In this document: positions 49,261 to 58,047 of the stretch, piece after piece | Numbering within the stretch: position 1 is the first letter of the stretch | Layout of the letters: every line of letters starts with the position of its first letter | From: Lutraria lutraria | Lineage: Eukaryota; Mollusca; Bivalvia; Venerida; Mactridae | Direction: 5' to 3' | DNA: 64,000 nucleotides | NCBI GenBank assembly: GCA_964023205.1 | Contig: OZ026833.1 | Span: forward strand, 35,814,366-35,878,365 | Notes under the pieces: model-generated | The model's input: only the letters and a program-made list of their open reading frames with translations | What the model was told of the DNA's origin: nothing | Databases searched by the model: none | Made by a program: the position numbers and the translations under genes

Positions 49261-49711
49261 AATGCCAATTTCTGTTGACACGTTCAGCCCAAACACTGAT
49301 CCACTGATCTATGAACTGATTCTGAGTGAGTTCTTCTTTAAACTGAATCCATAATCGACACGCGTCTCCTTTTTCACTATCGGTCAAGGTCACTAATTCA
49401 GGATACCACTTTTCCATGACCTTGAACACGTCCAAACGTTGAATAGCTTTTTGAATGTAAAGATCTGTCCACTCTTCCGTATTCGTGTATAAGCAGAGTA
49501 CATGTTGTACTTGACTAGGATGATTCACTCGACAACCATAACAGTCTTTATGCATTTGATTATAAATTAAAGATTGGAGTGCTTCTGTGACGTGATGATT
49601 CAAGCACTCTTGTAAAAAGTCCGTCTTTGAACTTGTACAACAAGGATACGCCAATAACTTCATTTCGTAATCTTGTCCTTTTTCCAGGTGTTCAATATCC
49701 ATGTCTTCCAT
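49247..49711 (-). CDS. Polinton protein of unknown function with Cys/His cluster
   Basis: A 154-residue frame between the major capsid and protease genes. I do not recognise a family. Cys and His are concentrated in the first half (YPCCTSS, ECLNHH, HKDCYGCRVNHPSQVQHVLC), suggesting a zinc-binding module, and the second half is Trp-rich and helical. Its 14-nt overlap with the protease start and position in the structural block suggest a virion or assembly role. Confidence 0.75.
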   Translation of the reverse strand: MEDMDIEHLEKGQDYEMKLLAYPCCTSSKTDFLQECLNHHVTEALQSLIYNQMHKDCYGCRVNHPSQVQHVLCLYTNTEEWTDLYIQKAIQRLDVFKVMEKWYPELVTLTDSEKGDACRLWIQFKEELTQNQFIDQWISVWAERVNRNWHYGDE

Positions 49712-49725
49712 CTTAATAATCTAGA

Positions 49726-51024
49726 TTAATAATCTAGAAGCACTTCTCTGAATTGATTGATTTCAATTTGATTGTCGTATTCCGCAAATACAATCACGTT
49801 GATGGCTTGTGCAAGTGCTGTTCCAAAGTGAAATTCCAATCTCAGATTGCCCGTTTTTATAGGATGGAGTTGACCTTCCTCGCAACCTTGATCTGCTGTC
49901 AAGTCCAACCCCCAGAGTGTGTATCCGTTCCGATAATCATTCATGCTCAATCCAAATGAACGATTGAGACCAAGAGCTCCTGTCGCTTGATAGAGTGACA
50001 TGTAGGATCTTAGAACTTCTCCCGTTTCAAAATTGGGTTGAAACGCTTTGTTATGAATACTTTTTCCGTCAATGCTGACTTCTAGATGATTCAGTGTAAA
50101 ATGACGGAACTCAAAGGGGTTGGTAGCCATGTCTCCATTCATGTCTCCATTTCTTACCATACCGATGATAAGCCGTTTTGGCAATTGACCTTGAAATAAA
50201 TGATCTTCAATCTTGGATCGTTGACCGTTAGGAATCGTAAATGTTTTTACTTCAGTTCGTCGGATGGGGATTTTCATGTTATGTTGAGCAATCTGTTGAT
50301 TGAGTTGATTGGCTACCACTGGCAGTAAATCTACTGTTCTTACATTAAATCCTGCTTCTAGAAACTTGATTTTAGCCGGTGAAGTACTCATGAGACAGAA
50401 TTGAGGTGACGCTTTGTTTAGTCTTAAGCGTATTTCCATACCATTGGGTAAATATTTATCTTGCATCATCAGATCCAAATGAAGCCGTCCACATAGTTCC
50501 ACCACACGACTTTGATGGACACGAGCACGTCTCTTACCATAGCCCTTGTTATCCCCGTCATGTACTTTTTCGAGCATATGACCAGCGGTGTCTTCAGCCC
50601 ATAACTCTAGCGCCTGAAGCTGAGTGTCTTTACAGCTTGAGGTGAAGGAGAGTAAATTTTCTATGTATGCCCGATAGCCATACGTGTCCGCATTGCTGGT
50701 GATCAGTTTATTATTCAGGTACACATCAATGCTTGAGAACATGCTGTGAAAGAAATTGTTGACGGTAGCAATTTCACTGTCGGCCGCTAGGTCTGTACCA
50801 TCTGCCTGTATAATTTTGAGTTTTAGGTACAGGTAAGATTGATTCAGATCTGTCCATTTTTCTGTCTGTGCAGGAATCACAAATTCAATCGGAGCATTAT
50901 TGTCCAGGGCAGAAATGGGATAATGCTCAGTCCATTGACCTTCTTGCATGGCTGTCATGGTAGGTGGCACAACAGACACATCCAACTCTGTCTTACTACA
51001 TTCACAGGAACCGTGTTGCATCAT
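49726..51024 (-). CDS. MCP: major capsid protein, double jelly-roll (hexon-like)
   Basis: A 432-residue protein matching the Polinton/adintovirus major capsid type: an N-terminal beta-rich region (PIEFVIPAQTEKWTDLNQSY), a conserved segment SSIDVYLNNKLITSNADTYGYRAYIENLLSF, and a C-terminal jelly roll ending NVIVFAEYDNQIEINQFREV. Family members form trimeric capsomers of icosahedral particles. The length is at the short end for Polintons (often 450-650). It follows the basic core peptide by 2 nt and precedes the Cys/His unknown by 14 nt, consistent with a polycistronic structural block. Identification rests on pattern recall, not on an alignment. Confidence 0.85.
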   Translation of the reverse strand: MMQHGSCECSKTELDVSVVPPTMTAMQEGQWTEHYPISALDNNAPIEFVIPAQTEKWTDLNQSYLYLKLKIIQADGTDLAADSEIATVNNFFHSMFSSIDVYLNNKLITSNADTYGYRAYIENLLSFTSSCKDTQLQALELWAEDTAGHMLEKVHDGDNKGYGKRRARVHQSRVVELCGRLHLDLMMQDKYLPNGMEIRLRLNKASPQFCLMSTSPAKIKFLEAGFNVRTVDLLPVVANQLNQQIAQHNMKIPIRRTEVKTFTIPNGQRSKIEDHLFQGQLPKRLIIGMVRNGDMNGDMATNPFEFRHFTLNHLEVSIDGKSIHNKAFQPNFETGEVLRSYMSLYQATGALGLNRSFGLSMNDYRNGYTLWGLDLTADQGCEEGQLHPIKTGNLRLEFHFGTALAQAINVIVFAEYDNQIEINQFREVLLDY

Positions 51025-51026
51025 GA

Positions 51027-51392
51027 TTAATCGAAAATATCAAGAGGTCTGGCCTGCTTAACTCGGCGATGATGAAGTTTCGAATGAGGTCTTTTCTTGA
51101 CAGGTTTGCTCTTTATACGTCTTTTAGGGCTGGCCACGGCACGTAGCAAGGATTCACCCACATCTTTTAATACAGAGGCTCCACGTTTTCGTATTACTTG
51201 TTTAGCGTTTGATCCTGTCAAGATATCTTTCATAGCGGCTTTTCCTTGCTGGAGTCCTTCTTTTTTCAAGGTGTGAACTCCAGATTTCACCAATGGACTC
51301 AGTAAAGGCATGATTCTTTTCATGGCTTTCTTAAACATGGATCCAAGTCCGTGTCCATATTGTCGAGGTTGACCTTGGTAAGTAGGTATCAT
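51027..51392 (-). CDS. small basic core/virion peptide (adenovirus pX/pVI-like position)
   Basis: A 121-residue protein, strongly basic, with a Gly-rich N-terminus (QYGHGLGSMFKKAMKRIMPLL) that begins an amphipathic helix, and a C-terminal nuclear-localisation-like cluster (KRRIKSKPVKKRP). In adenoviruses and Polintons small basic precursors next to the capsid genes act as DNA-condensing or membrane-lytic virion proteins and are cut by the protease. I see no perfect adenain cleavage site. Its start overlaps the penton stop by 4 nt (ATGA). Confidence 0.65.
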   Translation of the reverse strand: MIPTYQGQPRQYGHGLGSMFKKAMKRIMPLLSPLVKSGVHTLKKEGLQQGKAAMKDILTGSNAKQVIRKRGASVLKDVGESLLRAVASPKRRIKSKPVKKRPHSKLHHRRVKQARPLDIFD

Positions 51393-52231
51393 TGTCTTTG
51401 ACGTAGGTGTAGTTTCACCATAGACTTCCCATGAATAAACTGAATAGACTGGCCAGTGTCACCCCTTATATGGATAGTGATGGTGTCAAAGTCGGCTTTA
51501 GCCAGTGGTACATAGTGTAAATTCAAGAACTCGAAATGAATATGGGGGTTAGTTCCTGCTTTCGTTCTCGGATCAAATGGAGCTACACGTAAGATGGGGG
51601 CTTCTATGTTTCCCAAATAGGTATAAGACGCAAGGTCAGAATAAACAAACAAATGATTATGACCCATGTTAATATCTACGCCATGAGGAAACGGTTCCGG
51701 AGTGTCTTTAAAAAAGATGGTAGGAGAACTATCAGGGGCTCCACCCAGTTTAATAAACATGTGAGGATGAAACTGAATGCCTAGTTGATCCGAACTGTCC
51801 AGTTTTGCGCGTTTACTTTGTCCTGAAAAACCCATGGTAAATCGAAGGCCTTTCTGTCTAAATATTTTACCTAATTGATCTTTCACGGTAAAGTCAATCG
51901 TCTCGATCAAATGTTGGGGTGTGACATAAGTTCCTACAGGGATACAAAGTCGTACACCTTTTTCTTCTTTATTGGGGAGAGTACAATAGGTCTCAAAGTT
52001 TTCTAAGGCCTTACCCAGGACAGGATCGTGTGTGACAATGTAGAAATGTCGCTCTTCTTCAGTGACATTAATGACCTGACTAGGAACAATCATTTCCACT
52101 AAGGCAATTTCCCAGTCTTGTTTATTGAGATGGATGGGTTTTGCCAGTTTGGTACGAAAACAACATTGCGAATTGTCTTGGAATAAATCCATAGAGCTAT
52201 CACTCATGAGTGTGATGTAAAACGAACTCAT
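51389..52231 (-). CDS. mCP: minor capsid protein, penton-like single jelly roll
   Basis: A 280-residue protein with the opening typical of Polinton penton proteins (FYITLMSDSSMDLFQDN, then CCFRTKLAKPIHL and WEIALVEMIVP), followed by beta-rich sequence to the C-terminus. The family forms pentamers at capsid vertices. Its stop overlaps the next start by 4 nt and its start overlaps the membrane-protein stop by 4 nt. Confidence 0.85.
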   Translation of the reverse strand: MSSFYITLMSDSSMDLFQDNSQCCFRTKLAKPIHLNKQDWEIALVEMIVPSQVINVTEEERHFYIVTHDPVLGKALENFETYCTLPNKEEKGVRLCIPVGTYVTPQHLIETIDFTVKDQLGKIFRQKGLRFTMGFSGQSKRAKLDSSDQLGIQFHPHMFIKLGGAPDSSPTIFFKDTPEPFPHGVDINMGHNHLFVYSDLASYTYLGNIEAPILRVAPFDPRTKAGTNPHIHFEFLNLHYVPLAKADFDTITIHIRGDTGQSIQFIHGKSMVKLHLRQRQ

Positions 52232-52473
52232 GTTGATTTAGGTTTATTGAATTTCAAGGAGGGATTCGGTAGAATATAACCTAGAGAACTACTTAAAAGC
52301 AGAAGCCACAATTCTCGATCGGGTCGTTGAAAACACAAATTAAATAGCGATACGGTAATAATAATAAATACCACTACAATTTGTGACAAAAAAGTGACCT
52401 TATTTTTGGGTTCACACAATTTGGTTTGCTCTGAGGCAGTCACTACCACACTGGCCGTATCGGTTTGAGACAT
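52228..52473 (-). CDS. small two-helix membrane protein
   Basis: 81 residues from MSQTDTASV. There are two hydrophobic segments, about residues 28-47 (LSQIVVVFIIITVSLFNLCF) and 53-68 (LWLLLLSSSLGYILP). The frame is open to 52533, but that start lies inside the integrase; 52473 leaves a 32-nt gap and is preferred. Function unknown; a lipid-associated virion or host-membrane role is possible. Confidence 0.6.
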   Translation of the reverse strand: MSQTDTASVVVTASEQTKLCEPKNKVTFLSQIVVVFIIITVSLFNLCFQRPDRELWLLLLSSSLGYILPNPSLKFNKPKST

Positions 52474-52505
52474 GATGTATTTATTAGTTGTATAACAAAC
52501 TAACT

Positions 52506-53600
52506 TCAAACGAGATGGGATTCGGGAATCCAACTGTCAAATTTCGAAGGATAGCCTTTCCAATGCACTTTAATTTCTCGTCTTCCGTCTACCTTACTCT
52601 GGCGATGTGCGAGCACTGATTCAATTTCATAGATAGCATCATCTTTTATAACCTGTACTTCAGAGAAATAAAACGAACCTAATATGGGTTCTCCGTCTAA
52701 ATCAGTCAATTTCACAGTAGCAGGAGAGGTCTTTTTGACTTGGATCACTTTAAACAGTTCAGTGGTCCAGTTGGGTAGATAACCTTTATCAAATGTACGT
52801 TTTGTTTTATTGATACGAACAATATCTCCCACATGAAGGGTCGTCGACGCTTTCTTTCTTGATTTTCCATACAAGGTCAAGGCCACTTGAGATTCGTTAT
52901 TCTCATTCACGGATACGGGTGCCATTTGTATACTACGATGAACACGATGATTGTAGGCATGCACGAGATCAGGCAATACCTGAATATACCTTCGTGTTTT
53001 ATGATGCGTAAAGTATTTCCACATGCGTGATTTTAAGGTCCGTTGAAAACGTTCCACTATACTAGCCTTAGTTTCTGGGTTTTCAGTCGTAAAATAATGA
53101 ATCCCTACTTTGTCTAAAAACTGTTGAAACCTTTGATTCTTGAATTCTGTTCCTTTATCGGTTTGCAACGCTTTAGGTTGTCTCGTTTTAAGAATAGAGC
53201 GAAACGCTTCCACCAATGTGAGCCCCGTTTTATCCTTGAGGGGAACGACCCAAGCATATTTTGAAAACACGTCAATGACACACAACAAATATCGATAAGG
53301 GGTGTTGTACTGAGCCAAGGATTGCATGTCTGCCAAATCAGCTTGCCATTGATGATCAATACCACCCACAATTGTTTTCCGTCTCGAGAATGCCCTACGG
53401 ATAGGTTTGTGCAGGGTATAGGTCTTTTGTCCCTTCAACCAGGATCGCACTTGACTTGGCGTAATGGATTTCAGTTGAGTTCGAGCTGCTGTAGTAAGAC
53501 GTTCTACCCCACCAAAACCAGCCAGATGGTGGGGATCATAATAAATCTGATGTAACAGACTGTCTACCTTTTTGTTCATGTTGTCTAGTAGGCTTCCCAC
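52506..53600 (-). CDS. INT: retroviral-type integrase with C-terminal chromodomain
   Basis: A 364-residue integrase inserting the element into host DNA. The catalytic triad is clear: Asp88 (QADLADMQ), Asp148 (LQTDKGTEF) and Glu183 (ASIVERFQRT), with the DD35E spacing. Residues 322-364 form a chromodomain (YEIESVLAHRQ to KVHWKGYPSKFDSW), which can steer insertion toward methylated histone tails. No complete N-terminal HHCC zinc motif is visible. Met1 at 53600 overlaps the upstream gene by 16 nt; Met8 at 53579 would avoid overlap. Intact catalytic residues imply an active enzyme. Confidence 0.93.
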   Translation of the reverse strand: MGSLLDNMNKKVDSLLHQIYYDPHHLAGFGGVERLTTAARTQLKSITPSQVRSWLKGQKTYTLHKPIRRAFSRRKTIVGGIDHQWQADLADMQSLAQYNTPYRYLLCVIDVFSKYAWVVPLKDKTGLTLVEAFRSILKTRQPKALQTDKGTEFKNQRFQQFLDKVGIHYFTTENPETKASIVERFQRTLKSRMWKYFTHHKTRRYIQVLPDLVHAYNHRVHRSIQMAPVSVNENNESQVALTLYGKSRKKASTTLHVGDIVRINKTKRTFDKGYLPNWTTELFKVIQVKKTSPATVKLTDLDGEPILGSFYFSEVQVIKDDAIYEIESVLAHRQSKVDGRREIKVHWKGYPSKFDSWIPESHLV

Positions 53601-54334
53601 TTAGGTTCTGCTTTCATCTGTTTGACAGGTTTACTTATAGGTTCTGCTTTCATCCGTTTACTTATAGGTGAAGGAGGCTCAACAAAACTATCAAATAATT
53701 CATCATCTTCCTCCGAATCGTCTGCTTTTTGCATCCATGACCATCTCCGTTTATTTCCTATCACTTCTTGTGGTACATTGACATCTCTTAGTCCACTAGA
53801 AAACTGTTCCCATCCTCTAGGCTCCGACCCTTTTCTATGACGTACGACATCATTGACCAAATCAATAATGTTGGATCCTTGTATTGGTTTTCCATGGTAT
53901 TCCAACATCCCTTGATCATTCCATGACATGTGGGGATGATTTTGTAGAAAGTGTAATAAAAGTTGAGTTTTTCGACGCATGGTAGTAGGAACACTTTCAA
54001 GAATCCGATCCGTCAATGTAGCAGGAGTCGCTTGTGCCCCTTGTGCACCTTGAGCAGCTGGAACAACCGGTGCAGCCGGTGCAGCCGTTCCAGCCAGAGT
54101 AGCCGGTTCACGTGCTTTTTGATGAGACAGTTGAAACTTTTGCAAGACTTGCCCATAGTGTTGTGCTTTTTCTGATTCAGACAACGATTCATTTTGTAAT
54201 ACGTCTCCCATTTGTTTCTGTAAATCGGATGTTTGACTGACTTGCGGGGGAGGAGGTAAACGTGGTCGTTGTTCTGTTTTCCATCGATTCATCTCTTCTA
54301 GCATTTTGAATGGGACGATAGCCATTTTCTTCAT
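53585..54334 (-). CDS. conserved Polinton-type protein, unknown function
   Basis: 249 residues. There is an N-terminal helical part (FKMLEEMNRWK, then a Pro run), a low-complexity Ala/Pro linker around residues 80-108, a compact domain around 109-200 (RILESVPTTMRRKTQLLLHF, HMSWNDQGMLEYHGKPIQ, SNIIDLVNDVV), and an acidic then Lys-rich C-terminus (SEEDDELFDSF). I have the impression of a protein recurrent in invertebrate Polintons but cannot name a function. Its ATGA start overlaps the upstream stop by 4 nt. Confidence 0.7.
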   Translation of the reverse strand: MKKMAIVPFKMLEEMNRWKTEQRPRLPPPPQVSQTSDLQKQMGDVLQNESLSESEKAQHYGQVLQKFQLSHQKAREPATLAGTAAPAAPVVPAAQGAQGAQATPATLTDRILESVPTTMRRKTQLLLHFLQNHPHMSWNDQGMLEYHGKPIQGSNIIDLVNDVVRHRKGSEPRGWEQFSSGLRDVNVPQEVIGNKRRWSWMQKADDSEEDDELFDSFVEPPSPISKRMKAEPISKPVKQMKAEPKWEAY

Positions 54335-54701
54335 AGCTTTTTCACCAGTGTGGCAACACCTCCACTGAGTGCTCCTGCAGCAACAGCTTTAGCAATGATT
54401 GGAGCAAGAGCCAGTAATGGAAATAATCCTCCTTTTTGATTCAACACACGTTTCTTTTTTTGAATGGATACTCTTTTATCTGCTAAAGTGCGGAGATGTT
54501 GACGCTTGGACTTCAACCTTTGTTTTGAGAGGGGGATAAGGCAACATTGCCTTTTAAAACATTCTGACAGCATTCTGCCACACATTGAATCATTTCTTTA
54601 GATGCTCCATGTATCATCTTTCTTCTTAACCCATCTGGGGCTTGAGTTAAACCCAAAACCAGATGTCCGTATTTATGCAGGAGTGGTCTCTTTGGTGCCA
54701 T
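54331..54701 (-). pseudogene. small virion-peptide-like gene split by a frameshift
   Basis: Two overlapping frames, 54701-54513 and 54585-54331, look like the halves of one protein. The first has a helical segment with an AECCQNVLKG motif. The second has a Lys/Arg-rich helix, then LNQKGG and a hydrophobic tail (LFPLLALAPIIAKAV). The layout resembles the N-terminal domain of the neighbouring SR-rich protein, so the two may be paralogues. The frames differ by one position across a five-C run near 54535, so a real indel, programmed slippage or a sequencing error are all possible. I give no joined product. Confidence 0.6.
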
Positions 54702-54739
54702 TATGTTAAATAATACCTGTTTTTACTTCTTCACAGCTT

Positions 54740-55981
54740 TTATACTAAAGCATCAAAGGCTTGTCTTGAAGCTGGATTCATAGGGCCCTGTCTCATCAGG
54801 TGAATACGATGTCTCAAAAGGGGTTTCAAGACAGCCTGTCTTGATAAGGTAGACAAGGATAGGGGTGAAAAACGGCACAATGGAGTGTCTGGTGAACTTC
54901 TTGAACTGGGAGATGATCTACTGGATGAACTGTGAGATGAACTGCTGGATGAACTCCTAGATGAATTTCTAGGTGTGCTCCTAGATAAACTACTTGGCCC
55001 ACTGCTTGAATAACTCAAACTACTTGGCGAACTTCTAGAATAACTTCTAGATGAATTCTGAGAAGTAAAACTTCTACTTGGCGAACTTCTTGATAAACTG
55101 CTTGGCCCACTGCTTGAATAACTTCTAGATGAACTGCTTGGTCCACTGCTTGAATAACTCAAACTGCTTGGTCCACTTCTAGATGAACTGCTTGGTCCAC
55201 TGCTTGAAGAGCTGCTTGGTCCACTTCTTGATAAACTTCTTGAACTTCTAGGTGTGCTAAAAGAGCTTGGTCCACTTCTAGATAAACTTCTAGATAAACT
55301 TCTTGAACTTCTAGATGAACTTCTAGGTGTGCTAAAACTGTTTGATCCACTTCTAGAAGAATTTTGAGATGAGCTTTTAGATGAATTTCTAGATGAGCTA
55401 AAGCTCAAACTACTCACAGGACTGATAGGAGACCATTGTAACTTACTGATTGGAGTTACAGCCATAGAGGGTGTTGAAGTGGTTTGCTTTCGACGACGGA
55501 GAGTAATAAAACGTTCATTGATCTTGGCAGGCGATTTTCTAGCTTTTTTAGCTGGAGCTTTTCTAGGTTTTCTTGCTCTTTTAGCTGGAGATTTTCTAGG
55601 TTTTTTAGCAGGCGCTTTTCTGGCTTTTTTAGCTGGAGATTTTACAAATTTACGAATCGTCTTTTGACCATTCCATCGGAGTAAACTTCGTATCATGACT
55701 CCACCAAGAAATCCACCTCCTCCTGGTTTCAATATGAGTTGACGTTTAGTATCCATGTCCACTTGATCATCTCCCAGCTGCTCTAATTCATGCTGATGTT
55801 TTTGCATAAAGTTTTGTGTTTGTTTAGGTAGCACAATTTTCTTTTTTAAAATCACCTTTGCTGCTAAGGTGAACCACTTGAGCATTTCTTTTAATCCAGA
55901 CCTTAGCATTTGCTCCCGTACAGTAGGGTCTCGTTCCTGACCCAAATGTTCTAACGATTGAGCTATGGCTGTGGCTGACAT
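54740..55981 (-). CDS. H1-like basic plus Ser/Arg-rich protein with virion-peptide N-terminal domain
   Basis: 413 residues in three parts. Residues 1-105 are helical and end in PGGGGFLGGVMIRSLL, like the small virion-peptide gene beside it. Residues 112-153 are SPAKKARK/APAKKPRK repeats, the composition of histone H1 tails and of protamine-like sperm proteins, expected to condense DNA. Residues about 190-375 are Ser-rich with many RS, SRS and SGPSS units, an SR-type region likely to be phosphorylated. A TATA box at 56015-56024, overlapping the ATPase stop, and an ATCATT initiator-like box support the start. A nuclear or virion DNA-packaging protein is the best guess. Confidence 0.75.
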   Translation of the reverse strand: MSATAIAQSLEHLGQERDPTVREQMLRSGLKEMLKWFTLAAKVILKKKIVLPKQTQNFMQKHQHELEQLGDDQVDMDTKRQLILKPGGGGFLGGVMIRSLLRWNGQKTIRKFVKSPAKKARKAPAKKPRKSPAKRARKPRKAPAKKARKSPAKINERFITLRRRKQTTSTPSMAVTPISKLQWSPISPVSSLSFSSSRNSSKSSSQNSSRSGSNSFSTPRSSSRSSRSLSRSLSRSGPSSFSTPRSSRSLSRSGPSSSSSSGPSSSSRSGPSSLSYSSSGPSSSSRSYSSSGPSSLSRSSPSRSFTSQNSSRSYSRSSPSSLSYSSSGPSSLSRSTPRNSSRSSSSSSSHSSSSRSSPSSRSSPDTPLCRFSPLSLSTLSRQAVLKPLLRHRIHLMRQGPMNPASRQAFDALV

Positions 55982-55989
55982 GATGACTG

Positions 55990-56024
55990 AATGATCTTAT
56001 ATGAGTAAACGATGTTTATATATA
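55990..56024 (-). promoter_or_regulatory. core promoter of the H1-like/SR gene
   Basis: TATATATAAA at 56024-56015 and ATCATT at 55995-55990 on the minus strand, 13 nt before the ATG; the TATA box overlaps the end of the ATPase gene. Confidence 0.6.
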
Positions 56025-56663
56025 CACAACTGGCCCACGTTTTTCTCCAGTGATCCAGTGATGAAAAATATCTGTTCTTAACCGATAACTGTCTGGTGTT
56101 TGAGGGTGAAAGTCAATCACTAAATACCCATGAGGTGTAGAGATAGCATCTTGATAAGCGGGTAACAAGTGTGGCAATTGAATTTGATTCGCCAACACTT
56201 TGATTTGTCTTTTATTACTTGTGTTTTGAAATAAGATCATGTAATGTGCATTTAAACTCAGGGTACGACTGGCTTTCGATTGTTGAAACATGTTTTGTGT
56301 AATGTAGATCACACTAGCATTACGATGGTGACCTTTTCGTGTAAACCATAATTTGATTTTCTCTTCATCTTTATCACCAAGCATGTCATCAAATATAATT
56401 AAATGAGGAATGGATGTATCCTCTACTATCTCTTCATCCTCGTCAGGTATCCCCTGTATGAACCGAATACTAGGTTCTTGTTCTTGTAATTGTGCATAGG
56501 CTACTTGCCATTCTTTGTAACACCATACAATACGCTCTGGTACTACTTGAAACAAATCTGATTTGTATTCCAACACCTTTTTTACAAATTGTGTTTTACC
56601 AGAGCCACTAGGGCCTGAGATAAACATATTGCAAGGATGCTTAAAAAGTAAACTGGACTCCAT
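56016..56663 (-). CDS. ATP: A32/FtsK-HerA-type DNA packaging ATPase
   Basis: 215 residues. Walker A is GPSGSGKT at 17-24, Walker B is LIIFDD at 88-93, and the downstream ITQN at 121-124 is a common sensor segment in this family. These ATPases pump genome DNA into preformed capsids. All motifs are intact and length is normal. It begins about 40 nt after an AATAAA signal of the preceding unit, so it likely starts its own transcript. Confidence 0.93.
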   Translation of the reverse strand: MESSLLFKHPCNMFISGPSGSGKTQFVKKVLEYKSDLFQVVPERIVWCYKEWQVAYAQLQEQEPSIRFIQGIPDEDEEIVEDTSIPHLIIFDDMLGDKDEEKIKLWFTRKGHHRNASVIYITQNMFQQSKASRTLSLNAHYMILFQNTSNKRQIKVLANQIQLPHLLPAYQDAISTPHGYLVIDFHPQTPDSYRLRTDIFHHWITGEKRGPVVYI

Positions 56664-56703
56664 GACGTGAAAATCACAACTAACACTATTGGAAGAAAAA
56701 CAT

Positions 56704-56713
56704 TTTATTTATT
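56704..56713 (-). terminator. polyadenylation signals after the polymerase-side block
   Basis: Two overlapping AATAAA hexamers on the minus strand about 45 nt after the stop at 56755, separating the PolB-side genes from the ATPase and structural genes. Confidence 0.6.
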
Positions 56714-56754
56714 TGTGTAACCAGATAAAACATGATTGATGACAACATGAATGT

Positions 56755-57117
56755 TTATGTATGAGTACAAGAATAATCACAACAAGAACAACACATGTCA
56801 TGTAAGGGTAACAACAGTTTGTCAGAAAATTCAAACACACATTCTGAATGTCCAGATTGACTCAGAAATGTTAACACAGAGTCATTGTTCACCACCTGTT
56901 TGAACCAATCCGTTTCACTCAAGTCCATGGGTACTGATTGTTTATAAAATGAATTCATCACATGAAGTCCATGTTTCATTTCTTCAAACATGTCTGGTGT
57001 ACTCAACTGTTGTCGAATCCATTCCAGAGAATGATGACCTTCAGGTATCTTCATACGATAAGCAAATACCAATGCTTTTCTCAACAGGGTATGGTTCATA
57101 ATATCAAACTGTTCCAT
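56755..57117 (-). CDS. unknown protein with Cys-rich C-terminus
   Basis: 120 residues, mostly helical and acidic, ending in a Cys cluster (DMCCSCCDYSC). No family recognised. Its start overlaps the upstream stop by one base and polyadenylation signals follow. Confidence 0.6.
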   Translation of the reverse strand: MEQFDIMNHTLLRKALVFAYRMKIPEGHHSLEWIRQQLSTPDMFEEMKHGLHVMNSFYKQSVPMDLSETDWFKQVVNNDSVLTFLSQSGHSECVFEFSDKLLLPLHDMCCSCCDYSCTHT

Positions 57118-57404
57118 TATTGAATCGTGTGAATCACTCTATCGTTACATACATAAGTATTCCAATCGTCTCGATGGATAGCTTTCAAGTCTATGTGTGC
57201 ACTGATCATAGCATCACGAATCATCTGTCTAAATAGTTCAAACGTGTGAGGGTTCAGAATCCACGCGCGAATGTCCTTGACCTTGACAAGGTCATCTTGT
57301 ACAATACTGTATAACGTATCCGTATACAGCTCAAAATCCAAAATGTAATATAAACTTATAAATCGTCTAGATGGTTTAACCATAATTGAATATTTCCTGA
57401 ACAA
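57117..57404 (-). CDS. small unknown protein
   Basis: Up to 95 residues; Met8 (57383) is an equally good start. Mixed alpha/beta character with no motif. It overlaps the F-box-like gene by about 50 nt (28 nt with Met8) and ends one base into the next gene. Confidence 0.5.
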   Translation of the reverse strand: MFRKYSIMVKPSRRFISLYYILDFELYTDTLYSIVQDDLVKVKDIRAWILNPHTFELFRQMIRDAMISAHIDLKAIHRDDWNTYVCNDRVIHTIQ

Positions 57405-57982
57405 ATCACTATTCTAGGTCGATTCGCATGAACGGCTTCAATCTCGTCTTTGACTTCTCTTAAGCGGTGCCTTAATTTATAGAACACGGCACGATACTGT
57501 AGAATATGAATAACATGAGTGAACGGTACCTGTCTCTTAAATACCATGATACCACGTATTTTAAACTGTGAATACTGACGCCATCCGGGGTGAGATCTCC
57601 CATTGTCCTCTTCAGCCATACTGAACCATATCACATTGGGGGTAGAACGAAAATTGTTAGCTAAGGCAGATACGTCGCTCAAATTAGCATCGTGGATTAA
57701 AAAATCCCATGTCGTAGATAACATACGATCTAAGCTTTGTTGTACCACATTCAGTTTTCGTAGAATAGGTAATTTTTGGTTGAATGACAAGTCCTGGCGA
57801 TCACCTACATCCTTCAACAGTCTCTCTATCCGTCGATGATTTGTATGTTGTAAGCTATGTATAGCATTATGAGTAGCCCATGTGTGCACTAACTCCATCT
57901 TCCATGTTTTAGCGTTAGCCCATATGACATAACGATAAATTTTAAGTCTCAGCTCTATCGGTAGTAAGGGTATCCAATCCAT
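57356..57982 (-). CDS. F-box-like protein
   Basis: 208 residues. The first 20 (WIPLLPIELRLKIYRYVIW) match the start of an F-box, the Skp1-binding motif with its LP.E...KI..Y pattern. The remainder is helical and basic with no substrate domain I recognise. If real, it would recruit a host SCF ubiquitin ligase, a known tactic of large DNA viruses. It lies just after PolB in the same direction, with a TCATTATTC box about 10 nt before the ATG. Confidence 0.55.
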   Translation of the reverse strand: MDWIPLLPIELRLKIYRYVIWANAKTWKMELVHTWATHNAIHSLQHTNHRRIERLLKDVGDRQDLSFNQKLPILRKLNVVQQSLDRMLSTTWDFLIHDANLSDVSALANNFRSTPNVIWFSMAEEDNGRSHPGWRQYSQFKIRGIMVFKRQVPFTHVIHILQYRAVFYKLRHRLREVKDEIEAVHANRPRIVICSGNIQLWLNHLDDL

Positions 57983-58047
57983 GTCTTTATGAATAATGAC
58001 TTTTAGATGACTTGTTCTAGGCCAAAAGGTATCCTAAAAGGTCAAGG

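Noticed and set aside
52474..52533. Longer start of the two-helix membrane protein
   Set aside because: It would lie inside the integrase coding end and adds a basic segment with no family support; Met at 52473 is cleaner.
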